Below, one piece after another: positions 19,797 to 28,100 of a stretch of 64,000 nt of DNA (its first letter is position 1; each line of letters starts with the position of its first letter). Source of the stretch: Lysinibacillus sp. B2A1 (GTDB lineage Bacteria; Bacillota; Bacilli; Bacillales_A; Planococcaceae); assembly GCA_002973635.1 (NCBI GenBank), contig CP027224.1:754501-818500 (forward strand), read 5' to 3'. The translations under genes and the position numbers were made by a program. The notes under the pieces were generated by a model. It was not told the origin of the DNA and ran no database searches. It saw only the letters and a list, made by a program, of their open reading frames with translations.

Positions 19797-20270
19797 ATGA
19801 TGCAAGTTCAATATATGAAGCCATTTTATACAAAAATCACGGGAGATAAATTACGTCTCGTGTTTGCTTATCAATATTTCTCTATTTTAAAAGAGAATGA
19901 GATTTTCCATTTCATTCCCATAGAAGGTAAAGAGATGATTATCAACTTGAATACACAGCAAATTGAAAATTTATCTGAGGTCTTTGTTTTCCAAAAGGGG
20001 AATCGCTTTATTCGATTACCATTATATCAATTATTACTAATCACAAATGTTCATGAGCATCTGGCACCAATTCTTGAAAGCGCTACACCAAAGCCACAGC
20101 TACCACTTGTTTCCTCTGTAACTGTTGGTGAAATAGATCAGCTTATTGCAGAATTGGAGCAAAAAAATCTAGATTATTTAATAGATCAGGCATTACTAGA
20201 TTACAATAAAACACTCTTTTTTGAACTTCTACACCAAAAGAGCAATCAACCTGGGGGTTTCGAAAATTGA
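19797..20270 (+). CDS. IDEAL-domain protein
   Basis: 157 aa. The C-terminal ~35 residues (LIAELEQKNLDYLIDQALLD, then YNKTLFFELLHQ) match the IDEAL domain, a short helix-turn-helix-like module found in several small Firmicute proteins. The N-terminal ~100 residues look like a beta-rich unknown domain (YFSILKENEIFHFIPIEGKE). ATG 19797 has gggagg 8 bases upstream. It is a single gene followed by a strong terminator. The function is unknown. Confidence 0.8.
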   Translation: MMQVQYMKPFYTKITGDKLRLVFAYQYFSILKENEIFHFIPIEGKEMIINLNTQQIENLSEVFVFQKGNRFIRLPLYQLLLITNVHEHLAPILESATPKPQLPLVSSVTVGEIDQLIAELEQKNLDYLIDQALLDYNKTLFFELLHQKSNQPGGFEN

Positions 20271-20288
20271 ATACACAGTATTTCAATT

Positions 20289-20326
20289 AAGCACCTACTT
20301 TTCGTATGCGAGAAGCGGGTGCTTTT
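20289..20326 (+). terminator. Rho-independent terminator after the IDEAL gene
   Basis: aagcacc (20289-20295) pairs with ggtgctt (20318-20324), with ctt/aag and tcg/cga inside, followed by T residues. Confidence 0.85.
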
Positions 20327-20334
20327 ATAAATTG

Positions 20335-20470
20335 TTTATCTCGATTCGGTGACCATACTAACGCCCGCTGAATCAAGATAAAGTACCGACGAATGTCACA
20401 AACTTTGAAGAGGAACTTTTCAAAAGAACTCAAAAAATCCGGACGCAATTACACTGGGGCCTAATTGATT
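20335..20470 (+). repeat. Dispersed structured repeat, partial copy C
   Basis: Starts tttatctcgattc and ends cctaattgatt. It keeps the right-hand blocks of copies A and B (gatgtcac, tttgaagaggaactttt, aaaaaatccggacgcaatta). The left part is replaced by an inverted repeat of the element's own start: tttatctcgattc (20335-20347) against gaatcaagataaa (20370-20382). No mini-element insert is present at the gcaatta site. Confidence 0.75.
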
Positions 20471-20561
20471 ACAACTAGGTCTAAAGTTAAGACGTAAAGT
20501 ATGATTTAGAAATTTTTACTATATAAAACCTATTAAATTAGAATACATTACCAAAAAGACT

Positions 20562-20587
20562 TAAAAGAATTTTAGGTATTCCGATAT
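20562..20587 (+). promoter_or_regulatory. Sigma-D (flagellar) promoter
   Basis: taaa (20562-20565), 15-base spacer, ccgatat (20581-20587). The sigma-D consensus is TAAA-N15-GCCGATAT, so only the first base of the -10 is off. It ends 26 bases before the flagellin ATG. Confidence 0.85.
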
Positions 20588-20612
20588 AAAGACTAATAAA
20601 GGTGGTGAAATT

Positions 20613-21455
20613 ATGCTTGGAAAGTGGTCAGCAACAGGTATGTCAATTTTGAATAACATGAATAGACATTACGATACAATGAGTAGGGCCATGTTGCGAA
20701 TTTCTTCAGGTTACAGAATCAATAGTGCAGCTGATGATCCAGCAGGACTTGCTATTTCTGAAAAAATGCGATCCCAAATTCGCGGACTGAATATGGCTGC
20801 AAAGAATATTCAGGACGGAATTTCACTTGTGCAAACAGCTGAGGGAGCACTGAATGAGACACATGATATGATTCAACGCATGCGTGAATTGGCAATTGAG
20901 GCAGCCAATGATACATTGACAGATGATGACAGGCAAAAGCTTGAGCTAGAGTTCAAAGAGCTAAAAAAGGAAATTCAACGCATCTCAACTGATACGGAAT
21001 TTAATACAAAGACATTACTAAATGGGGATCATGCTACGAAGGGCATTAAAATTCAGGCAGGGGCAAATTCAGGTCAAAACATAGAGCTATTCATTAATGG
21101 TATGGGTTCCGAGGCACTAGGCTTGAAGGATGCTTCTATAGCAACCCAAGAAGATGCTGATAAAGCCATTTCTACAATGGATGAGGCTTTAAAAAGAGTG
21201 TCGAACGAACGTTCTCAACTAGGTGCCTATCAAAACCGTCTAGAGCATGCTTATAATGCGAACGTGAACACTGCTGAAAATTTACAAGCAGCAGAGTCTC
21301 GCATTCGTGATGCAGATATCGCAAAAGAAATGATGAACATGGTCAAAGCACAGATCTTAATGCAGGCAAGTCAATATGTACTGGCGATGCATATGCAGCA
21401 GGCACAATCCATTTTAAAATTGCTAGAAAGTGGAACAATGAGGAATCCCCGATAG
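20613..21455 (+). CDS. Short flagellin-family protein
   Basis: 280 aa with the conserved D0/D1 helices of flagellin at both ends. The N-terminal part has RISSGYRINSAADDPAGLAI and MRSQIRGLNMAAKNIQDGIS; the C-terminal part has AAESRIRDADIAKEMMNMVK. There is almost no surface-exposed D2/D3 domain. The N-terminus (MLGKWSATGMSILNNMN) departs from the usual MRINHN start and the C-terminus extends past the usual LL(R/G) end. The sigma-D promoter and gtggtgaaat ribosome binding site show it is expressed with motility genes. It stands alone here, so it is probably a minor filament protein rather than the main Hag. Confidence 0.9.
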   Translation: MLGKWSATGMSILNNMNRHYDTMSRAMLRISSGYRINSAADDPAGLAISEKMRSQIRGLNMAAKNIQDGISLVQTAEGALNETHDMIQRMRELAIEAANDTLTDDDRQKLELEFKELKKEIQRISTDTEFNTKTLLNGDHATKGIKIQAGANSGQNIELFINGMGSEALGLKDASIATQEDADKAISTMDEALKRVSNERSQLGAYQNRLEHAYNANVNTAENLQAAESRIRDADIAKEMMNMVKAQILMQASQYVLAMHMQQAQSILKLLESGTMRNPR

Positions 21456-21504
21456 TAATGGTGATTCCTTTTATTTAGTTTAAAATAGAAAAGGAGAGAA
21501 TTGA

Positions 21505-22461
21505 TTGATCATAAAACCCTTCGAACCATCCCCGTTGACAAAAGGACTTCAAGCACTTGTGACGCGTTTACACCCCACTCATCCACAATATCAAAAACTT
21601 CAGCAGGAACTTAAAAATAAAGATGCGGGTGATTTTGGTGAGCACTATGTAGTGAAAGAGCTACTGCAAATGGCCCTCCTTAATGAATGTTACATTTTCC
21701 ACAATGTTATGCTTCCCTCTGTTTTTCCCATGCAAATTGATATTTTAATCATCGTCCCCAACGCTATCATAATACTAGAAATCAAAAACATTCGAGGAAC
21801 AGTCCATTTTAAAAATAATCCTCGTCAGCTCATTCGTACTTCTGAAACAGGAGAAGTGCAAGTCTTTACACATCCTGAAATACAGCTTGAACAATATATC
21901 CAAGGATTGAAGCATTTTTTAGGAAAGCATCATATTACGATACCTGTATATGGGGCTGTTGTGTTCCCATTTAATAATGTAAATATTTTTAGAGAGTATG
22001 AGGGGCTCCCTATAATAATGGCAAAAGAGCTACCGTTATTTCTGCATAAACATATTGGGAAAAGCAAAGAGACAATAATGACAGAAATCAAACATATTAT
22101 TTTGTCACAATTACAGCATAGAACGCCGCTTCCGCTTTGCCATTATTATCAGATTGACATTGCGGCATTGCAGCGTGGCGTTTATTGTGAAAGCTGTGGC
22201 CAGTTTGGTATGTTGAAGTTACGTATGACTTGGTATTGTCAGCATTGCCAGTATACATGTACAAACGCACATATACAGGCACTACTGGATTATTACATGC
22301 TTATCGGAGAAACGGTTAAGAATAGGGAATGTCGAGAATTCTTAAAAATTGAAAGTCAGTATGTAGCAAAACGCCTTTTACAAAAATTGTGTTTACCTAG
22401 TACTGGATCAGATCGATATAGGCAGTACAATTTATCCAGTTTATATTTGAATCGCCGCTAA
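21505..22461 (+). CDS. NERD-domain nuclease-like protein with C-terminal zinc ribbon
   Basis: 318 aa. The NERD domain covers about residues 38-160: GDFGEHYVVKELL, then QIDILIIVPNAIIILEIKNI, which holds the D...E-x-K pattern of a nuclease-like fold. Four Cys in two CxxC pairs (CESCGQF and WYCQHCQY, about residues 230-252) suggest a zinc ribbon. Start TTG 21505 has aaggaga 7 bases upstream; no ATG is better placed. The last codons lie inside the first unit of the 21-bp array. The role is unknown; NERD proteins are thought to process DNA. Confidence 0.85.
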   Translation: MIIKPFEPSPLTKGLQALVTRLHPTHPQYQKLQQELKNKDAGDFGEHYVVKELLQMALLNECYIFHNVMLPSVFPMQIDILIIVPNAIIILEIKNIRGTVHFKNNPRQLIRTSETGEVQVFTHPEIQLEQYIQGLKHFLGKHHITIPVYGAVVFPFNNVNIFREYEGLPIIMAKELPLFLHKHIGKSKETIMTEIKHIILSQLQHRTPLPLCHYYQIDIAALQRGVYCESCGQFGMLKLRMTWYCQHCQYTCTNAHIQALLDYYMLIGETVKNRECREFLKIESQYVAKRLLQKLCLPSTGSDRYRQYNLSSLYLNRR

Positions 22462-22581
22462 TAGCTTGAGTTACGCCGCTTACTTTGTGTGAAACGCCAC
22501 TAAAACCTTTGCTTGCGCCACTTAACTTGCGAAAATCGCCACTAAAACCCAAAATTCCGCCACTAGCTACAAAACTTTTGC
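22447..22581 (+). repeat. 21-bp phased array 1
   Basis: The core ncgccrctw begins its cgcc at 22453, 22474, 22495, 22516, 22537 and 22558, exactly 21 bases apart each time. The 12 bases between cores vary. The first unit contains the stop codon of the NERD gene. In the frame of the core (tcg ccr cta) it reads as heptads of the type x-S/T/A/P-P-L-x-x-x, but a stop separates units 1 and 2 and no ribosome binding site is present. Confidence 0.9.
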
Positions 22582-22620
22582 TAATCGGACACAGAAAGCA
22601 TCTTCAATATAACAAATTAA

Positions 22621-22649
22621 TTCACACATTCCTTAGAAAGATGTATACT
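22621..22649 (+). promoter_or_regulatory. Sigma-A-type promoter of the ManNAcA genes
   Basis: ttcaca (22621-22626), 17-base spacer, tatact (22644-22649). A 5' leader of about 75 bases follows. Confidence 0.65.
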
Positions 22650-22731
22650 ATAATGCAGAACAAAAATGCTTTTTTGCATTTACAGAACATATATAACTAC
22701 TCGTTTTTGATAACGGAAGGAAGAATAGAGA

Positions 22732-24003
22732 ATGACGAAATCAATTTGTGTCGTTGGACTTGGCTATATCGGTTTACCAACGGCTGTAATGTTTGCCAAC
22801 CACGGCATAAAAGTACATGGGGTGGATGTAAACCCAGCAGCAGTAAAAAGTATTCAAGAGAAAAAACTTCATATAGAAGAAAATGGCTTGCAGGAGCGTC
22901 TGAACAAAGCAGTCGATGAAGGATTCCTTACAGCGTCAACGACACCACAGGAAGCTGATGTGTTTATCGTTGCTGTTCCATCGCCAATCAATCCTGATAA
23001 TACAGCTAATTTAGAATATGTACGTCAAGCTACAGCTTCAATCGTGCCATATTTAAAAAAAGGCAACCTAGTAATTCTTGAATCAACAGTGCCACCGAAA
23101 ACAGTGGAACATGTGATGTTACCTGAGCTAATCAAGGCAAATCTTGAATTTGGTGTAGATTTATTTGTAGCGCACTCTCCAGAACGTGTAATCCCAGGTC
23201 GTATTTTTGAGGAATTAGTGAACAACGATCGTATCGTTGGTGGGATTGATGAACAATCTGCACTTATGACAAAAGAGCTTTATCAAACATTTGTTAATGG
23301 AACAATCCACCTGACAGATGCAACAACAGCTGAGCTTGTGAAAGTAATGGAAAACACATATCGTGATGTTAATATTGCATTTGCTAATGAACTTGCAAAA
23401 TTAGCAGAAAAACTGGACGTTAATATTTGGGAGGCGATTAAATTCGCAAACTACCATCCACGTGTAAATGTTCACTTCCCAGGTCCAGGTGTAGGTGGTC
23501 ACTGTATCGCTGTTGACCCTTGGTTCCTAGTGGAGCTTGGTGGCGAGCAGGCGCAAATTATTCATCTCTCACGTAATACAAATGATAGTATGCCAAGCTT
23601 CACAGCACAAAAAACACAGGCCATCTTAAATCAAAACAAAATTGCTGGTGGCAAAGTGGCAGTACTTGGACTAGCCTTCAAAGGAAATGTCGATGATATG
23701 CGCGAAAGCCCATCGACAATTGTCATTGAAGAATTACAAAACCTTGGATTAGAGGTAATTTCATACGATCCACATATTAAAGAGAACAAACATGCTACAC
23801 AAACACAAAACCTAAAGGAAGCAACTAAAGATGCAGATATTATTGTGGTTCTCACAGATCATAATGAATTCAAGGCATTAAATGCTGCGGAAATTACAGC
23901 GCAATCAAAAATCGTCTTCGATACAAAAAATTGCTTAAACCGTGAAAAATGGGAGGATGCAGGCTTCCAATTCCACCTATTAGGAGATGCGAAAAACCGA
24001 TGA
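22732..24003 (+). CDS. wecC: UDP-N-acetyl-D-mannosamine dehydrogenase (WecC type)
   Basis: NAD-dependent oxidation of UDP-ManNAc to UDP-ManNAcA in the cytosol. 423 aa. The N-terminal Rossmann motif is VVGLGYIGLP; HSPERVIPGR and the active-site Cys near residue 257 in GPGVGGHCIAVDPWF are typical of the WecC branch of nucleotide-sugar dehydrogenases. It overlaps the next gene by four bases (atga). The close pairing with a TagA/WecG transferase points to a ManNAcA- or ManNAc-containing wall polymer. A UDP-glucose dehydrogenase role is possible but less likely from the motifs. Confidence 0.85.
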   Translation: MTKSICVVGLGYIGLPTAVMFANHGIKVHGVDVNPAAVKSIQEKKLHIEENGLQERLNKAVDEGFLTASTTPQEADVFIVAVPSPINPDNTANLEYVRQATASIVPYLKKGNLVILESTVPPKTVEHVMLPELIKANLEFGVDLFVAHSPERVIPGRIFEELVNNDRIVGGIDEQSALMTKELYQTFVNGTIHLTDATTAELVKVMENTYRDVNIAFANELAKLAEKLDVNIWEAIKFANYHPRVNVHFPGPGVGGHCIAVDPWFLVELGGEQAQIIHLSRNTNDSMPSFTAQKTQAILNQNKIAGGKVAVLGLAFKGNVDDMRESPSTIVIEELQNLGLEVISYDPHIKENKHATQTQNLKEATKDADIIVVLTDHNEFKALNAAEITAQSKIVFDTKNCLNREKWEDAGFQFHLLGDAKNR

Positions 24004-24713
24004 AGGAAACAGTACTTGGCATAAACGTCAATACGGAAGGCTACGATGAATTAATGGACTTGGCATTTGAGCGCATTGAAAAAAAGCAAAAGGCGCTTGT
24101 TGTTGCCATCAACCCAGAAAAAATCATTAAAGCAAAAGAGGACCCTGCTCTCAAAAAACTTCTTAACGAAGCGGAATTTCAAATTCCAGATGGCATAGGT
24201 GTTATACTTGCCTCAAAGATTCAAAAAGGGCAAATACGTGAACGTGTTACAGGCGTTGATATGATGATGAAGCTTTGTGAGGAAGCATCGAAACGAGGTA
24301 AGCCTATTTTCCTTTATGGCGGAAAGCCTGGAGTGGCAGATGCAGCTAAAGCAAAGCTAGAATCATTATTTCCTTCTATTAAAATAGTTGGCACACAGGA
24401 CGGCTATGAAAAAAATGAACAGAAGGTACTTGACCGCATTAACGAAGCACAGCCAGATTTACTTTTTGTTGCAATGGGCAGTCCAAAGCAGGAAAATTGG
24501 ATAAATGCAAATCGCGATCAATTGCATCCAACTATTTATCAAGGTGTGGGAGGATCATTTGATGTACTCGCAGGTACGGTGAAGCGAGCACCAGAAATTT
24601 TCCAAAAATTTGGCCTTGAATGGTTTTACAGATTATTGAAGGAACCCAAGCGTATCAAGCGTCAAATCGCTCTTCCATTATTTTTATTGGAAGTTGCAAG
24701 AAAGAAACGTTAG
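24000..24713 (+). CDS. tagA: WecG/TagA/CpsF glycosyltransferase
   Basis: Membrane-associated transferase that adds ManNAc or ManNAcA to an undecaprenyl-diphosphate-GlcNAc acceptor, the linkage-unit step of wall polymer synthesis. The start at 24000 gives 237 aa and a four-base overlap with the dehydrogenase gene; an in-frame extension to 23949 lies inside that gene and is not used. Family motifs: NPEKIIKAKEDP, IPDGIGVI, LYGGKPGVADAA, and VAMGSPKQENW. A basic C-terminus (LKEPKRIKRQ ... ARKKR) probably contacts the membrane. It sits directly before an S-layer gene, fitting a role in the polymer bound by SLH domains. Confidence 0.9.
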   Translation: MKETVLGINVNTEGYDELMDLAFERIEKKQKALVVAINPEKIIKAKEDPALKKLLNEAEFQIPDGIGVILASKIQKGQIRERVTGVDMMMKLCEEASKRGKPIFLYGGKPGVADAAKAKLESLFPSIKIVGTQDGYEKNEQKVLDRINEAQPDLLFVAMGSPKQENWINANRDQLHPTIYQGVGGSFDVLAGTVKRAPEIFQKFGLEWFYRLLKEPKRIKRQIALPLFLLEVARKKR

Positions 24714-24833
24714 TAATTTTTGAAAATTGGTATTGTCGTTTTATAATGAAAGTGTTAGACTGTATGTGTATAGGAATTTCCTCTATGAAATAAATAGAAT
24801 TCCCTGCAAGGAAACAACGGTTGGTAGCCCAAG

Positions 24834-24874
24834 CGAAAAAAGCTCAAGCATATAAATGCTTGAGCTTTTTTCGT
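24834..24874 (+). terminator. Strong terminator after tagA
   Basis: A perfect 17-bp stem (24834-24850 with 24857-24873) with a 6-base loop, A-run on the left and T-run on the right. It can act in both directions. Confidence 0.9.
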
Positions 24875-25050
24875 GTTTTAATTTGTGTAACACTAGCATA
24901 TTTGAACATTTATTGATAGCGTACTAGAATTTTGTTGGAAAAGTTACGTAATATCACTTGAAAAAAAAGCTCAAATAGATAACAATGGTAAAAGAGAGTT
25001 GTATGTCCTTATTTTTCCGGAAACGAATTAGAAACTTTCCCAAAATATGA

Positions 25051-25079
25051 TTGACAACTTTTAGGGATACTACTATACT
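25051..25079 (+). promoter_or_regulatory. Sigma-A promoter of the first S-layer gene
   Basis: ttgaca (25051-25056), 17-base spacer, tatact (25074-25079): a full consensus -35 and 5 of 6 in the -10, as expected for a highly expressed surface protein. Confidence 0.85.
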
Positions 25080-25157
25080 TTTATGTGTAGTTGTTTATTT
25101 ACTGCATTTCTATGTAGTAGAGACATAATTTTTGAACTTAGAGGAGGAAATTTTTCT

Positions 25158-28100
25158 ATGGCTAACCAACCAAAGAAATACAAAAAATTCGTAGCTACAG
25201 CTGCGACAGCTACATTAGTAGCTTCTGCTATCGTACCAGTGGCTTCTGCTGCAGGATTCACAGATGTAGAAAACAATACTCATAAAGATGCAATCAATGC
25301 TCTTTCTGATGCTGGTATCATCAATGGATACGCTGACGGTACATTCAAACCAAACCAAACAATTAACCGTGGTCAAGTGGTTAAATTATTAGGTCGTTGG
25401 TTAGAAACTGAAGGCTTTGAAGCTCCATCTGATTGGGAAACATCTCAACGCTTCAAAGATCTTCCATTAACAGCTGAAAAAGAATTAGTTAAATATGCTG
25501 CACTTGCTAAAGATGCAGGCGTATTCGCTGGTTCAAACGGCAACTTAAACTACACTCAATCTATGCAACGTCAACAAATGGCGGTTGTATTAGTACGTGC
25601 TATCAACGAAATCTATGACTTAGATTTAGTAGCTGAGTACAAAGAAGCTGGATTCAAGAGCGAAATCTCTGACCTAGGTGCTGCTTTCTCTGCTGAACAA
25701 CGTGAAGCTATCACTGCTTTAGAATATGCTGAGCTTACAAATGCTGCTAACCTACCTGGTAAAGCATTCAAACCAGCTGATTCAATCACTCGTGGTCAAT
25801 TTGCTTCATTCCTATACCGTACAATCAACCTTGAAATCGATGAAGTTGTAGATGCTACTGTAAAAGCTATCAACAACACAACTGTTGAAGTAACATTTGA
25901 TGAAGAAGTTGGAAACATCAAAGATCTTGACTTCAAAATCGAAGGTTTAGAAGTTAAAAATGCTGCTGTAAAACAATCTAACAAAAAAGTTGTTGTTTTA
26001 ACTACGGCTGCTCAAGAAGTAGGTAAAGAATACACTGTAACTTTAAACGGTGAAGAAATCGGTAAATTCAAAGGTGTAGAAGCGGTAATTCCAACTGCTA
26101 TCGACATCGTTGACAAATCTCAACAAGAGGTTGTAGGTAACCAAGTAACTGTTAAAGCTAAAGTAACTGTTGCTGAAGGTCAATCTAAAGAAGGTATTCC
26201 TGTAACATTCAACATCATCAATAACTATGGTGATAACAGCACAGGTACACTAAACCAACCAATCATTGCTGAAGCAACAACAAATGCTGATGGTGTAGCA
26301 ACTTATACTTACACTCGTTATGCACAAACTAGCCAACAAATCGCTTCTTCTGATGAAGTACAAGCTTACTCAACTGGTAAAGCTTCAGTACGTTCATTTG
26401 CAAAAGTATACTGGGCATCTATTAAACCATTAACAATTACTGAATTAACTACAGGTAACTCAGTAAATAATGGTGCTAAAAAGCAATATAAAATTAAAGC
26501 TGCTCTATACCATACAGAAGGTTATACTGCTGCATTTACAGAAAATGGTCAAGTATACCCAGCTGGTAACTACGTAAATATTGCTTTCAAAGAAAATATT
26601 GATGTAGCACCTGATAAAGCGGTAAAAACTGTAGATGTAATTGACGCTAATGGTAAAAACTTAGGTTACCCAGGTCAATTTACAACATCTTTAGGTGATC
26701 AATCTCAAGGTATTAAAGTTGTTAAAGTTCAATTAGATAGAAACGGTGAAGCTATTGTTACATTAACAGGTAGCAATGCTGAAGTAACACCAATTGCGTT
26801 TGTAGATAACAAAGAAAATCCACAAAATGCAACAGGTAACCGTGGTCGTTTCAACCCAACTGAATTATTTACAGAAGCACCAAAATTAACATTCGGTAAA
26901 ATCCAAAACTTACAATTAACTTTAGATTCTATCGGAACTGAATACTCTGCAGCATACATTGGCAGCTTAAATACAAGTGGTTCAACGTATACTTATACAA
27001 ATGCAGCAGGAGATGTGCTAATCCGTGATGCAGCAGGAAACCTTACTACGATTGCAGCAAATGCAACTCTTCCAACAGGCGCAGTTGTTATTAGCCAAAG
27101 CAATCCATTACGCACTGGTGAAGTAGTACCAGCTGGTTTCACACTTAAAACTGTAAACTTTACTGCTGGAGTTCCAGGTTTCGACACACACTTCACAACT
27201 ACAAAATCAGTTCACACTTACTACAACATTGCTAATGGTAAATCAGCTTCTACACAATTAGCTGACGCATTAGTAAACACTGGTGGTCGTGATTATAAAG
27301 CTGTATTAAAAGATGAAAAAGGAACACTTGCTCCAACTGGTACACAAGTACGTGTGTCTGTTGAAATCGGTTCAGCTTTAAGAACAAACGGTGGAGCTGT
27401 ATATCTAGTTGATAAAAACTCAAATTCTATTCATAAATTATCTGCTGATGCATCAGTAGTTGATCAAAAAGTAGTTGTGAATTTAGCAACTGATGCAAAA
27501 GGTGAAGTAGCATTTACTTTAATCGGTGCAAAAGATGCTTATGCAACACCAACAGTATTCTCTGAAACAGGTGATAAAGCTGGTTTAGACAAAAATGACT
27601 TACAACAAAAAGGTGGCGTAGCATACTTCGGTGATGCAGTAGTTAAATCTGCTACATTAACTGTTGATGGTAAAGACGCTCAAACTGTAAGTGTTGGTGA
27701 CTTAGCTGCATTCACTTACCAAACAGTGGATCAAAATAACAAAGCATACCACACTTATAACCAAGCTTTACGTGTAACATTCCAATTCACATCTACATTT
27801 GCTGGTGCTGAAGTTTATGGAGCAGATGCAGTAGATGCTGATGGTAAATTAAAAGTTGGTGCAAAACCAATTGGTTATGTAAACATGGGTAGCTCTAATA
27901 CTGGTTCATTAACTGTGGATGCAGTAAATGGTAAAGCTACAGTATATGTAAAAGCAACACGTGGTACAACTGTAACAGCTTTAGCTTCTGCTAACATTCC
28001 ATCATTACCACAAAACCTAACAGCTTCAGCTGTATTTAACTTAACAAACAATGAAGGTATTCAACCAGGTGTACCTGTAACTGGTAAGGTTATTGCAACT

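Larger units (their letters stand above)
24714..25157. other. 444-bp gap before the first S-layer gene
   Basis: Contains the tagA terminator, the S-layer promoter and a ~70-base leader. The stretch 24760-24835 (including tccctgcaaggaaac) looks a little like a structured leader but I could not match it to any riboswitch class. Confidence 0.6.

Noticed and set aside
22447..22581. CRISPR array
   Set aside because: The repeated part is only ~9 bases with a 21-bp period; no 25-35 bp repeats, no spacers of CRISPR length, and no cas genes nearby.
22485..22919. 144-codon open frame over array 1 and the start of the dehydrogenase gene
   Set aside because: It starts at a TTG without a ribosome binding site and runs for 190 bases in another frame of a certain gene; only the heptad part may have meaning.
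24760..24875. Riboswitch before the first S-layer gene
   Set aside because: The hairpin at 24834-24874 is a perfect terminator close after tagA, and the S-layer promoter lies downstream of it, so it cannot control the S-layer message. The upstream bases match no riboswitch motif I know.
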